64,000 bases of DNA from NCBI GenBank assembly GCA_006386115.1, contig VFIW01000002.1, positions 744,001-808,000 of the forward strand, read 5' to 3'. The stretch is from Globisporangium splendens. Taxonomy: Eukaryota; Oomycota; Peronosporomycetes; Pythiales; Pythiaceae. The first letter of the stretch is position 1. Every line of letters begins with the position of its first letter. Positions 52,237 through 62,788 of this stretch are shown one piece after another. Below the pieces are notes generated by a model. It had not been told where the DNA came from, searched no databases, and saw nothing but the letters and a program-made list of their open reading frames with translations. The translations under genes and the position numbers were made by a program.

Positions 52237-52935
52237 TTCACACACACAGCATGCTGCTGCGTGGCTGCATTGTCGTTTTTTCTTCGTAATAATGGCTGCT
52301 GTTAGAGGGAGAAATTCGCCGTGTTCTCGATGCAAAGCCGTGTTCACAGAGATGTGGAACTGACGCCTCGCTTTACGAGACGAACTGGAACAAGGCGAAG
52401 ACTCTGTGTGCAACAGAAGGAGAGCTTCGAGGCAGAGTTTTCCATCTCGCACTGAAATTTACGCTGTCGAGAAGCCTGTATTTTTGCATATTCCTCTTCA
52501 ATACGATTTCATAAACAGTCCCTCCTTTCGATCACATACTGCATGCGCATTCTGTCAAATTGCATCTTCCCATCCAACTGGCAAACAGGAAATTTCGGAA
52601 CCCCAACAGCAGCACGACTTTCCCTTCTACCCCTACCGCACTCCCTTCTCACTGACAACAAACTCTCTCAATTCGCATATCACCACTAAGTCGCAACCAT
52701 TTGTCAGCAGACAATTACTTGCTTTCGTTCTCTTCTTTCGCATAACCAGTCGAGGCGCATACTGGTGCATCCCCCTGCTCTTCAGATGCAGAAGACCACC
52801 ACTCGCCTGCATATGTCGCTCTCGTTTATGGCATTTGGCAGCCATTCTGCACGTCTCTCTCTCTCTCTCTCTCTCATCTGCAGCTGCCGCCACGTTCTCC
52901 TCCGCATTCCCAGTCCCTCGCCACGCCTGCCTGCC
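52237..52935. other. Intergenic leader region of permease C; centre of the large inverted repeat
   Basis: About 700 bp. It contains a CT microsatellite at 52854-52875 followed by TCTGCAG, and in-frame upstream ATGs (52786, 52813, 52828). The symmetry centre of B/B' falls near 52068 and that of A/A' near 52354. No separate gene is seen. Confidence 0.4.
52854..52875. repeat. CT dinucleotide microsatellite
   Basis: An uninterrupted TC/CT run of 22 bp in the probable 5' leader of permease C. It would encode LSLSLS if translated. Confidence 0.9.
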
Positions 52936-55137
52936 ATGTTGAGCAGCCCCTCGGTCTCCGACTCCACCCGCGGCCGCCAGCTCAAGAGCGCCGCCAGCAA
53001 CGACCTCTCGCTCGACCTGCTGCTGAACGAGGAGACCGCCGCGTACGCGTTTGGGACAGCGTCGACTCCAGGCGATCTGCTGTGTCTGACGCCGTCGCAA
53101 CAGGATGTGCAACTCCCGCTGGACGCCAGCAGCGATGGCGGTGACAGCCGCTTCTTCTTCCGCGTCGACACGCCGAGCCAGCTGCGGCAGCGCTTCATCC
53201 AGATCCAGGTCGTCGACCGACGCTTCAAGGAGCCGTCGTGGATGCACCCGAACATCGGCGGCGAAGCCAAGCACATCCACACGTCGGATGACGACATGGA
53301 CGCGGTCCGCAGGAAGCTCGAGGCGAGCCACCAGCAGACGAATCTGGCCGAGTGGCCGTCCACCGCCATCAGCGGCAACGATATCCTGTCGAGCGTGCTG
53401 TTCACGGCGGGGCTCACAGCCTCGAAATCGGGCAAATTGGCGCCAATCGCGCAGTGCATTGTCGTGGTCGTGATCTACTGCTTCCGCTGGGTGTTTGAGG
53501 AAGTCGTGAGCGCTGTGCCGCTGAATGGCGGCTGCTATAATGCGATCCTGAACTCGTCAACCAAGAAAGCTGCAGCCGTTGCCGCCACGTTCAGCATCCT
53601 CTCGTACTTGGCGACTGGTGTCGTGTGTGGCGTCTCGGCGTTCAACTATGTCAACTACCTGATGCAACTGCCCGTCGTCGTGTGCACCGTGGCAATGCTC
53701 TTCGTGTTTGCGATGCTGTGTCTGATCGGCATCGCGGAAAGCGCGATCGTCGCGCTCGTGTTCTTCGTCTTCCACGCACTGACGCTCACAGTGCTCTGTG
53801 TGTGCTGCATCGTGTACGCGATCCAGCATCCGTCGATTTTCTCAGACAACATGCACACGAGCATCCCAGACGCCACGATATTTGGCAGTCTGGTCAATGG
53901 GAATGTGCTCACAGCCGTTTTTCTCGGATACGCGCCGGCGTTGCTCAGTGTCACGGGTTTCGAGAGTTCAGCGCAGTTCGTGGAAGAGCAAGCCCCAGGC
54001 GTGTTTCCGAAGACTCTGCGCAACATGTGGGCACTCTCCAGTGTGTTCAATGTCGCGTTCTCAATTCTGTCGCTCGCGGTCGTTCCTCTCGATGATATCG
54101 TGGGCAACAAGGAAGTGTTGCTCGCGTACATGGGGAAATTGAGCAGCGGTCACTGGCTGGAGCTGCTCGTGACGATTGATGCGTTTGTGGTGCTCTCAGG
54201 TGCCGTGCTGACGTCCTACGTCGGCATCAATGGCTTGGTGCAGCGACTTGCGATCGACCGGATCCTCCCAAAGTTCCTGTTGGCGAAGAACAGTTGCAGG
54301 AGTACGAATCATTTCATCATCATGTCGTACTTTTTGGTCGCGTCGAGCCTCGTCGTGATCCTGAATGGCCAAATTGACGCGCTCTCAGGTGTGTTCGCTT
54401 TCGCATTTCTCGGAGTCATGACGTCGTTCGCGTTCGCGTGCATTTCCCTGAAAGTGCATCGCGAGGACATTCCGCGCGAGTCGACAACGTCGTGGCTGAA
54501 TACCGTGTTCTGCTTCGTGATGATCACTTTGGGGCTCCTCTCGAATGCAATGGGCGATGTCACGGCACTCAAGTACTTTGCGATCTACTTTGCGGCGTTC
54601 GGAGTGGTGATTCTAGTCATGTTGGAACGCGTTGGCATCCTCCAGGCGTTCTTGTACATCTCGAGAAAGATGCTGATCCACTACAGATATGGACGACGCG
54701 GCCAGGCACCCGCAGCAGGTGCTGCTGCCGCGCGGAGCCATGGTTTCATCGGCAGCGTGATGATCGCAAAGACCATCGAAAAGATTAAGAAGACGCCTGT
54801 GATCTTCTTTTGCAAGGCCGCAAATCTGCCAAAGATCAACGAAGCCATCTCGTACGTGATCCAGAACGAGCAGACGTACTGTCTCCGACTGGTGCACATC
54901 TGCGCCAAGGACAACTTTATCCCACAGGAGTTTGAGGATATCGTGTGTCTGTTTGACCACATTTACCCGTCGATCAAGATCGACTTTGTCTCGATCACGG
55001 GCACGTTTGACCCCGCGATGATCCAGTGGATCTCGACGTCGATGGACATCCCGACCAACATGATGTTTATGCGGCAGCCGGTGAATAAAACAATCCACAA
55101 GGTCTCGGCACTGGGCGTCCGCGTGATCACCAATTGA
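52936..55137 (+). CDS. APC-superfamily permease C
   Basis: 733 aa from ATG 52936 (MLSSPSVSDSTR, context GCCATGTT). The frame is open to 52765 with earlier ATGs, but that part is encoded by a CT microsatellite and looks like 5' UTR. Its layout is that of A and B: longer soluble N-terminus, STAISGNDILSSVLF, VPLNGGCYN, GYAPALLSVTGFESSAQF, SYVGINGLVQRL and a C-terminal cytosolic domain starting PVIFFCKAANLPKI. It is diverged from A and B throughout (no long identical DNA blocks), so it is an older paralogue that does not take part in the conversion seen for the other pairs. It has no mirror partner in the window. Confidence 0.88.
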   Translation: MLSSPSVSDSTRGRQLKSAASNDLSLDLLLNEETAAYAFGTASTPGDLLCLTPSQQDVQLPLDASSDGGDSRFFFRVDTPSQLRQRFIQIQVVDRRFKEPSWMHPNIGGEAKHIHTSDDDMDAVRRKLEASHQQTNLAEWPSTAISGNDILSSVLFTAGLTASKSGKLAPIAQCIVVVVIYCFRWVFEEVVSAVPLNGGCYNAILNSSTKKAAAVAATFSILSYLATGVVCGVSAFNYVNYLMQLPVVVCTVAMLFVFAMLCLIGIAESAIVALVFFVFHALTLTVLCVCCIVYAIQHPSIFSDNMHTSIPDATIFGSLVNGNVLTAVFLGYAPALLSVTGFESSAQFVEEQAPGVFPKTLRNMWALSSVFNVAFSILSLAVVPLDDIVGNKEVLLAYMGKLSSGHWLELLVTIDAFVVLSGAVLTSYVGINGLVQRLAIDRILPKFLLAKNSCRSTNHFIIMSYFLVASSLVVILNGQIDALSGVFAFAFLGVMTSFAFACISLKVHREDIPRESTTSWLNTVFCFVMITLGLLSNAMGDVTALKYFAIYFAAFGVVILVMLERVGILQAFLYISRKMLIHYRYGRRGQAPAAGAAAARSHGFIGSVMIAKTIEKIKKTPVIFFCKAANLPKINEAISYVIQNEQTYCLRLVHICAKDNFIPQEFEDIVCLFDHIYPSIKIDFVSITGTFDPAMIQWISTSMDIPTNMMFMRQPVNKTIHKVSALGVRVITN

Positions 55138-56668
55138 ACGAGTTGTTTTGTCTTTTTTGCATGTAAACCGAGCCTCGGTCGAGTGTTTTTTTTCACAGAA
55201 TATCACGTTTGGATGCATTCCGATGGAGTTTGCTGCATTTTTGTTGAAATGGAGGCAGATCCCAACCGAAAGGCTGTAAATCACACTGCATCGATCACCG
55301 GTAATGGAGGGGAGGAAGGAGAGAACCTGAAGGCGACCTCTTTGAGCCCACGCTTGATCCTGAAGGAAGGGTAACCTGCCACCTTGTTAGCTGGCAATTG
55401 CCAAAGTGAGAAAGCTGCGTCGCGGGAGACCAAGGACACGAGGTGCTGCGCTTGTTTTGTTTCTTCAGGAGGTGGAAAATGGTTGAGAAGCAGCAGCAAA
55501 GGTTATGAAATGCAGCCTGTCGGTCTTTCTCGAGCACCGAAACTCCAGGTTGATGTTCGTGCAACATTGCTGCAACTGTCCATTCGTGCAAAAACACCAC
55601 AAGAGTGGTTTTTCAAAACAATCGATGAGGGTTTGTTCTGGAAAAAAAAACCAGAAGCACAAGACTGACTTATTTGTTTTTCATTTCATTTCTTTTCATG
55701 TTTTGTTTTGTTTTTCAGATCCAGGATCAAGCTTTCCAACCAACGTAGTCACGCTGCGACGTCAACTGCTTCCTCTGAGAGGTATTTTCGATGGTTTACT
55801 GAGAAGTTCGCGTTTCCTCAAACCTTACTTTTTACAAACCTCAATCTAGCTTTGCCGTCACTCTACAGTGCAAGCAGTATGCAGAGGAGACAACCTCAGA
55901 TCCTAGTTTGCAGATCACCACACGCAATCGATACTGCAGACGTCCCGCGGCGAGAGGGATGACACTTTCGACCTCCTCGTGGAACTCCGAAGAGCGCATT
56001 TGGAATGACGAGGAGCTTCTGCTCAGGATGGGAAAACCACGCGGGTCGCTTCACGAAACAAAAAGGGGACCCGTGAGGAGAGATGACGCGTCGTACACGT
56101 GATCATGTTATCCAACAAAGAGTTTGCATCGAACAGGGCGTTCCCAGCCTAGGATGGGAAAACCACTTGCCAGCAGCCCACTTCAGATCGGTGGATCCAT
56201 GAAGGGTGAGGCATCTGGCAGTTGCATTTCGGTAATCTGTGCAATCCGCCGAAGGCATCACCTCAGGGTGAAAATCCACTGTGACGGGGTTGTTTACCTC
56301 CAACGCGTACCTCCTGTGTCGGCAAATAATATCACCCAGGTAGGTAGGTAGGTCGACTTAAAGACGGATCACAAATCGCAAGCGTGAGGCATCCTGCTGG
56401 CAGCAGCGTCTGGCATACCGAATCACAGTCAAGCACCTTCGAAAAAGAGCGAGAGACAAAAGCACTGAGGACCCATGATAGTCAGCAAGACAGCCAATGA
56501 GAAGCGAGGACAGAGCAAAAGATCGGCCATTTCTCTTGGGAAAAAGCGCAGACGCAAAAAACGCCGCTGCTTTGGTGCAGCTCACTTTGCATTTTGCAGA
56601 GCACCGCATCAAGCTCAATCTTCCAGCTTTGTCGTGTTCCCACGAGCTGCAATTCGATTCGATCAACA
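55138..56668. other. Intergenic region, inner part of the right arm
   Basis: 1.5 kb without a gene. About 55520-55640 carries an inverted copy of the dispersed repeat (reverse complement of the 50.5-kb copy). About 55957-56200 mirrors the 48.05-48.25-kb tandem repeat. The last 20 bp before the B' start match the leader of B. Confidence 0.5.
55957..56200. repeat. Mirror copy of the 47.8-48.4 kb tandem repeat
   Basis: Read on the minus strand it contains GTGGTTTTCCCATCCT, AGCAGAAGCTCCTCGTC, GACGCGTCATCTCTCCTCAC and GTGTCATCCCTC in the same order as 48050-48260. Identity is about 75-80 percent, far below that of the neighbouring permease genes. Confidence 0.7.
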
Positions 56669-58702
56669 ATGGCGTTCAGTGATCCAGCAAGCTACCAGGC
56701 AGTGTCGACTCCACGTCAAGGTTCGTCGTCGTCCGGTCGCCTCCAGCCTCCTATGGTTCGTCACCGCAGACTCGAGATCGACGTCGTCGAGAATGCGGTC
56801 AAGGGTCCCGTGTGGAAGTACCCCGGTGGCGGCAGCGCCCACCATGTCCATGTGCCGGAAAACGAGCTTCGCGCCATGGAAGAGCGACTGAGCAAACCCA
56901 AGCACCTGCTCGGCGAGTGGCCGTCGACCGCGATCTGTGGCAACGATATCCTGTCCAGTGTGTTGTACTCGGCTTCGTCGGTGTCTCTCAAGGCGGGCAA
57001 GCTGATGCCGATCCCGCTGCTCCTCGTGGCTGCTGTGCTCTATTTCTTCCGGTTCATCTACGAAGAGGTCGTGACGGCGATCCCACTGAACGGCGGGTCC
57101 TACAACGGGCTGCTCAACACGACGTCCAAGCGTACGGCGTCGGTCGCAGCCTGCCTCAGTATCCTGTCATACGTGGCCACAGGCGTCGTGTCAAGTACGT
57201 CAGGCGTCAATTACCTTCGCCAGGTAGTCGACATCCCGACGGTCGGGTCCGTGGTCGTCCTGCTCTTCGCGTTCGCCGTGCTGGCGTTCATGGGCATCAC
57301 CGAGAGCTCGCGCGTCGCGATGGTGATCTTTTTCCACCACGCGTTCGTGCTATCAGTGGTCTTGGTTTCTTGTATTATGTACGCTTTCCAAAACACGCAC
57401 GTGTTCCGCGACAACATGCACTCGGAGTTCCCGGAAGTCGACTTTGCTGGCTCCATGCTGCACGGCAATGTGTTTACGGCGATCTTCTTTGGCTTTGGCG
57501 CCTCGATGCTCGGCATCACGGGCTTTGAAACGTCGGCGCAGTTTGTCGAGGAACAAGTACCAGGAGTGTTCCGCAAGACGCTGCGCAACATGTGGGCGCT
57601 CTCGTCGTTTTTCAACTTCGCGATTGGGATCGGCATCTTGGGTGTGCTCCCAATGGAACAAAACTACGCGAGCTCTGAGGCGCTGCTCGCGAAAACCGCT
57701 TTCGTGACGGCTGGCAAATGGCTCGAGGTGTGGGTGTGTGTTGACGCGTTCGTCGTGCTCGCTGGTGCTGTGCTGACGTCGTACGTGGGCATCTGCGGTC
57801 TCGTGCGTCGTCTCTCGAACGATCGCGTGCTCCCGGCGTTCCTTGCGAAGACCAACAAGCTGCGCGGCACGACGCACTACATCATCTTCTTGTACTTTTT
57901 GCTGTCTTCGAGCCTCGTGATCGTGTTGAATGCCGACGCAACCACGCTCAACGGCGTATTCACGTACGCGTTCCTCGGAGTGATGGCGCTGTTTGCATAT
58001 GGATGCATGCTGCTTAAGGGGAAACGAACAGAGATGCCACGCGACGTGCACGCGTCTTGGGGGTCCGTCGTGTTTGGGTTTCTGTTGGTCGTGACCGCGA
58101 TCCTCGCCAACTTGCTTGGTGACCCGAAGGTGCTGATGTACTTTGCCATGTACTTTATCGTGGTCGCTCTCGTGATTTTCGTGATGCTCGAACGTGTGAC
58201 CATCTTGAAGTGCATCCTCGGCATCATGAAGAAAGTGGCGCCGTCCAAAAGCACCAAGCTCGCTGGGACTGAGCTCACGATGCCGCACAACCACACCGGC
58301 GCGCGTGGTGGCCAAACGATCACCAGAGCCATCGTCGAGATCAACCAGACGCCGATCATCTTCTTCGCCAAGAGCCCGGACCTGACGATCCTCAACAAGG
58401 CCATCGTGTACGTGCGCAACAACGAGCAGACCCACAACCTGCGCATCATCCACGTGTATGGCGACGAAGAAGCTGACGCGTCAGTGCTCGCGGCGTTCGA
58501 GCAGACGATCGCGCTCTTCGACCACATGTACCCGAAGCTGCGCATCGACTTTGTGTCGGTCGAGGGCGAGTTCACGCCCGCTGTCGTCGAGTGGATCGCC
58601 GAGTCCATGAAGGTGCCCAAGAACATGATGTTCATCAAGCAGCCGAGCAACTTTGCGGCCCACAAGGTGTCCACCTCGGGCATCCGTATCATCACAGCCT
58701 AG
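56669..58702 (+). CDS. APC-superfamily permease B'
   Basis: 677 aa from ATG 56669, the mirror paralogue of B. Conserved motifs are unchanged. About 29 residues differ from B, in blocks (163 Gly/Ser, 186 Gln/Val, 220-242, 310-332, 426-476), while the first and last parts are identical. The 3' flank GACAGTCCGAGATGCTC after the stop is also shared with B. Different helix sequences with the same ends could alter substrate range, but that is inference. Confidence 0.9.
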   Translation: MAFSDPASYQAVSTPRQGSSSSGRLQPPMVRHRRLEIDVVENAVKGPVWKYPGGGSAHHVHVPENELRAMEERLSKPKHLLGEWPSTAICGNDILSSVLYSASSVSLKAGKLMPIPLLLVAAVLYFFRFIYEEVVTAIPLNGGSYNGLLNTTSKRTASVAACLSILSYVATGVVSSTSGVNYLRQVVDIPTVGSVVVLLFAFAVLAFMGITESSRVAMVIFFHHAFVLSVVLVSCIMYAFQNTHVFRDNMHSEFPEVDFAGSMLHGNVFTAIFFGFGASMLGITGFETSAQFVEEQVPGVFRKTLRNMWALSSFFNFAIGIGILGVLPMEQNYASSEALLAKTAFVTAGKWLEVWVCVDAFVVLAGAVLTSYVGICGLVRRLSNDRVLPAFLAKTNKLRGTTHYIIFLYFLLSSSLVIVLNADATTLNGVFTYAFLGVMALFAYGCMLLKGKRTEMPRDVHASWGSVVFGFLLVVTAILANLLGDPKVLMYFAMYFIVVALVIFVMLERVTILKCILGIMKKVAPSKSTKLAGTELTMPHNHTGARGGQTITRAIVEINQTPIIFFAKSPDLTILNKAIVYVRNNEQTHNLRIIHVYGDEEADASVLAAFEQTIALFDHMYPKLRIDFVSVEGEFTPAVVEWIAESMKVPKNMMFIKQPSNFAAHKVSTSGIRIITA

Positions 58703-59520
58703 ACAGTCCGAGATGCTCGAGGCACGGTACTTTTGCACATGCAATAGCAAATATATGGTAATTCGTTCTGGTTGCACTGTATCTGAAACAGGAACGTCAT
58801 GAAGATACTGGATGCTTTCGGTTGCCTTGACCCATCAGCCTGATAGTTTTGGAGTGGCTCGTCTCATTTTCTCGAGGATCTTTTGGTGCCATTGGGTCCC
58901 AACTTGGGGAGATACCACACAGCAGTTGTGAACTTTCACATGACCCACAAGGCAATCTCCTCGTGAAAACCATGAGAAAAAAGAGAGAGGCAAAAACACA
59001 TCACAACTCTAAATCCACGGTAATCAAGAAAATCCACAGCAGGCTGCCGTTTTCGACACCGTTTTCACTTCGAATTCAGTCTGCAGTATTTCAAGTCCCC
59101 TACAGTATCAGGGTTGCTCAGAATGTTGAGTGCTGAATCGCGGCGGCTGAAGACGAAGCCAAACGACAAGCATCATTTTTTCATTGTTTGAACTGATCTG
59201 TCGCCAAGGGATATGAATGACGCCCTCCCAAAAAGCACTTTCTGCTCTTTCACTCTTTCATTCATGGCAACCACCTCCCAAATTGCCTTGACATTTCGCA
59301 ACTTTTAGCGGACCAGCATCAGAAGGACGACCACTACGTCACTGCCATCGTGTGGACTTGAAACGGCGGCGTGCATGGTGCATGATTGCCGCTCTCGCTT
59401 TCTCTTTGCTGGCGACATGCCACACAGAATTTCTTCGCCAAAAAGGAAAGACGAAATGTCCATAAATCCTTGAAAAACAGTGGATAGACGGGGAGGGAGC
59501 ATTGCGAAAAATGAAGAGAA
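58703..59520. other. Spacer between B' and the RNase H gene
   Basis: About 820 bp. The stretch 58850-59070 is the diverged mirror of about 45020-45290. No gene or RNA is supported. Confidence 0.45.
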
Positions 59521-60120
59521 ATGTATCATCAACAACCAGATATCACTTCTCCCGCTAGCGTTTTCGATGGAGGTGCGCGCGGCAACCCAGGTCCAGGAGG
59601 CAGCGGTTGGGCACTCATCCTCCTGAACGAACGCAGCAACCGATGGGAACTCAAAGCATGCGGCTATGCGTACATGGGACCGGAAGTCACGAACAATTGG
59701 TGCGAATACAGCGCACTGAAAGATGGCCAGGCATTCAGTGCACACTACCTACAGCATTACGAAGTCAAGTTGGAAGTCTTCGGAGATAGCCAAATGATTA
59801 TCGCAGCCCAGAACGGGTTCGCCTCGACACGCCAGACCAAGTTGCAGCCACTAGCAGTTCGGGTAAATCAAATCATCGCCAGCTTTGCGTGGATCTCCTG
59901 GAATCACATAAAACGAGAGCAAAACAAAATGGCCGATCTTCTCGCCAACATGGCAATGAGCTCCAAGAATGCGAAGATACTCACCGATGAATCGCGGGGA
60001 AATGATCAAGTTCTTCTGTCCCAAGTCGCAGCTCTCCTCGACAATGATATCGGTGCCACACCGTCAAAACTTAGAAACACCTCACTGTCAGCAGTGTTAA
60101 CGAGACTCGGGAGTTCTTAA
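59521..60120 (+). CDS. Stand-alone RNase H (type I-like) protein
   Basis: 199 aa from ATG 59521. The RNase H fold is complete: FDGGARGNPGPGGSG with Asp16, NWCEYSAL with Glu62, VFGDSQMI with Asp89, and HIKREQNKMADLLANMAM with His129 and Asp139. All four acidic catalytic residues are present, so it should cleave RNA in RNA/DNA hybrids. The domain resembles the compact bacterial/plant-type RNase H (D-G-G-A-R-G-N-P-G) more than eukaryotic RNASEH1, and no hybrid-binding domain precedes it. It could be a domesticated retroelement domain or a transferred gene. The C-terminal 45 residues are not recognised. It sits in the right-arm spacer and has no counterpart in the left arm. Confidence 0.82.
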   Translation: MYHQQPDITSPASVFDGGARGNPGPGGSGWALILLNERSNRWELKACGYAYMGPEVTNNWCEYSALKDGQAFSAHYLQHYEVKLEVFGDSQMIIAAQNGFASTRQTKLQPLAVRVNQIIASFAWISWNHIKREQNKMADLLANMAMSSKNAKILTDESRGNDQVLLSQVAALLDNDIGATPSKLRNTSLSAVLTRLGSS

Positions 60121-60536
60121 ACTGCGTATAGACCACAAGTTCTAGAATTACCTTCTCTCTCTGTCTCTCGCTTGCAAATGTTGTTTCATGCCGAGGAAGC
60201 ACTGCTGCTGAAACCCCTCAGCAACCCAATCAGTTACCATTTTTCTCTTCATTGGTCAAAAGTCAAACCACATAGGATAATGTAATTTGATAGTCTCAAA
60301 TGTTGCGACTGAATATGAAGCAGCGTCACCTTCACTGTGTAATTGTATATTGCAAACAACGGGTTATTTTTGCAATTAATCCACAACGTCCGAAACAGCT
60401 ACTGTTCTTTGTTAGCTCATGGTCTCACGCGTCGCACACGACGGTTGACAAAAGGCGCCTGCCTGACCCTCGCACCATTTCCGATCTTTCTCCGCCGCGC
60501 TCCAGTCGTCTGCACCACCTGCACCGCCCAAACAAG
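60121..60536. other. Promoter region of permease A'
   Basis: 416 bp. The last about 60 bp (CCGATCTTTCTCCGCCGCGC) match the leader of permease A, and the rest does not align. The open frame extending upstream to 60300 begins without good codon use and is not considered coding. Confidence 0.4.
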
Positions 60537-62636
60537 ATGCCGACCACGGACGACGGCGCCACACCAATGTACGCAGACCTCGGCACGCCGGCGCTCGCGT
60601 CGTTCTCGCCCAAGCTCCGCCAGCGCACGATCCAAGTCCAGATAACGGAGCCCGTCGAGCCGCGAGGTCCCATTTGGACGTACCCAGACATGGGCTCGTC
60701 CCAGGACGTCACGGTGCCTGACGATGAACTGCAAGCGATTCGCGAAAGACTCGCGCAGCCCAAGCACCAGCTGAGCCAGTGGCCGTCGACCGCGATCTGT
60801 GGCAACGATATCCTCTCAAGCGTGCTCTACTCGTCTGGGCTCGTCGCCGTGAAGTCCGGGAAGCTCATGCCGATCCCTCTGATCCTCGTGTCGATCGTGT
60901 TGTACTTTTTCCGGTTCATCTACGAAGAAGTCGTGACAGCGATCCCGCTGAACGGCGGCTCGTACAACGTGCTGCTCAACACGACGTCGAAGCGATTCGC
61001 CGCGTTTGGCGCTGCTCTCGGCATCATCTCGTACTTGGCCACGGGCGTTGTCTCTGGCACATCGGCGATCAACTACCTCAAGACGCAGATCGACTTGCCG
61101 GTCGTACCCTGGACAATTGGATTGCTGTTCGCGTTTGCTGTGCTCAACCTGATTGGCATCTCGGAGTCCGCGGTCGTCGCGACCGCCATTTTCTTTTTCC
61201 ACGTCCTCACGCTGTCGATGCTCAGCGTCGTGTGCCTCGTGTACACGATCCAACACCCGTCGATTTTCTCGGACAACATGCACACGAGTCTCCCGGAGGT
61301 AGACTTCGCCGGCCGCACCATCGACTCGAACGTGTTTGCCGCGATCTTCTTTGGCTTTGGCGCCGCGTTGCTCGGGATCACGGGCTTTGAATCGTCGGCG
61401 CAGTTTGTCGAGCAGCAGCAGCCGGGTGTGTTCCGCAAAACGCTGCGCAACATGTGGGCGTTCGTGACGTTTTTCAACACGGTGCTGTCGTTCATGGCGC
61501 TTGGCGTGCTCCCTCTGAGCGAGATCATTACGAAGAAAGACACGGTGCTCGCAGAAATGGGCCGCGTCGCTGGCGGCCGCTGGCTCGAGCTCTGGGTCGC
61601 AATCGATGCCGCAATCGTGCTCTCTGGCGCCGTGCTGACATCGTACGTGGGCATCACTGGTCTTGTGCGGCGTCTCGCGTTCGATCGCGTGCTGCCAGCG
61701 TTCCTCATGAAGCAGAACAAGTGTCGCGGGACGAACCACAGCATCATCCTCTCGTACTTTGTGCTGGCGTCGAGCCTTGTGCTGCTGCTGAACGCCGACA
61801 CGTCGATCCTGTCGGGCGTGTACTCGTACGCGTTCCTGGGTCTCATGGCGCTGTTTGCCTTTGGGTGCATGGTACTGAAGACCAAACGATCTGAGATCCC
61901 GCGCGACGTGTTTGCGCCGTGGTGGACGTGCATCATGGGGTTCCTGTTCGTCTTCGTCGGCATTCTCGCGATCCTGCTCGGCGATCCAAAGATCTTGATG
62001 TACTTTGCCATCTACCTGATCGTCGTGGGCTTCGTGATGATGGTCATGATGACTCGCGTGGAGATTCTGCGCGTCGCTCTCGTCGTGATGAAGCGATTCT
62101 TCCCGTCACGCTTGACGTCTAGAAGTGCAGACAACACGGCTGGCGGCGTTTCACCCTCTCCGCTCCCGCTTACAGCGGGCTTAACGCATCATCGGACTGG
62201 GGCACGTGGTGGACGCACGATCACAAAGGCAATCATGAATATCAAGGTCGCGCCGATCATCTACTTTTGCAAGCATGCCGACATGACGATTATCAACAAA
62301 GCGATCCTGTACGTGCGCAAGAACGAACTGACCCACAACCTGCGTATCGTGCACGTGTTTAACGATGAGGTGAACGATGGTGGCGAAAGCGGCGGACGCG
62401 TCAGCGCGCACACGGCAGCACTGACGGAGTTCCAGAACATTGTCGCGCTCTTCGACACCATTTACCCCAAGCTCAAGATCGACTTCATCTCGGTGAAAGG
62501 CGTGTTTGAACCGGCCGTCGTGCAGTGGATCTCGTCGAGCATGGACGTGCCGATCAACATGATGTTCATCGCGCAGCCTGGCGACATGGCCGTGCATCGA
62601 GTGTCGACGCTGGGTGTCCGAGTGATCACGGGATAG
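60537..62636 (+). CDS. APC-superfamily permease A'
   Basis: 699 aa from ATG 60537 (AAGATGCCGACC). From codon 17 on it equals permease A except Asp for Gly in the C-terminal domain (VFNDEV). The first 16 codons are diverged and one codon shorter (MPTTDDGATPMYADL versus MTSTDDSPTPKYYAGI). The whole membrane part and cytosolic tail are intact. The promoter regions of A and A' differ, so expression could differ while the protein is the same. Confidence 0.9.
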   Translation: MPTTDDGATPMYADLGTPALASFSPKLRQRTIQVQITEPVEPRGPIWTYPDMGSSQDVTVPDDELQAIRERLAQPKHQLSQWPSTAICGNDILSSVLYSSGLVAVKSGKLMPIPLILVSIVLYFFRFIYEEVVTAIPLNGGSYNVLLNTTSKRFAAFGAALGIISYLATGVVSGTSAINYLKTQIDLPVVPWTIGLLFAFAVLNLIGISESAVVATAIFFFHVLTLSMLSVVCLVYTIQHPSIFSDNMHTSLPEVDFAGRTIDSNVFAAIFFGFGAALLGITGFESSAQFVEQQQPGVFRKTLRNMWAFVTFFNTVLSFMALGVLPLSEIITKKDTVLAEMGRVAGGRWLELWVAIDAAIVLSGAVLTSYVGITGLVRRLAFDRVLPAFLMKQNKCRGTNHSIILSYFVLASSLVLLLNADTSILSGVYSYAFLGLMALFAFGCMVLKTKRSEIPRDVFAPWWTCIMGFLFVFVGILAILLGDPKILMYFAIYLIVVGFVMMVMMTRVEILRVALVVMKRFFPSRLTSRSADNTAGGVSPSPLPLTAGLTHHRTGARGGRTITKAIMNIKVAPIIYFCKHADMTIINKAILYVRKNELTHNLRIVHVFNDEVNDGGESGGRVSAHTAALTEFQNIVALFDTIYPKLKIDFISVKGVFEPAVVQWISSSMDVPINMMFIAQPGDMAVHRVSTLGVRVITG
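60585..62636. repeat. Inverted repeat block, partner of 42072-44123
   Basis: 2,052 bp, the same length as the left block. The differences seen are isolated transitions or transversions. Flanking leader and 3' sequence diverge abruptly at codon 17 and at the stop codon. Confidence 0.85.
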
Positions 62637-62788
62637 TTGGAACGTTTTATGCGAAGTTGCGGATTGGAGAAAGAGGAAACATAGCAAGAAAAACGATTTG
62701 ATTTATTACGCATTTCTGATTGTGCGGGTGTGAATCTACTCGGCTGTACCTCTCTCGATACTAAATATACCAACAACGATGGCCTTGA

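Noticed and set aside
60300..60536. N-terminal extension of permease A' by 79 codons
   Set aside because: Begins at a poor start, is not shared by permease A and has no coding character.
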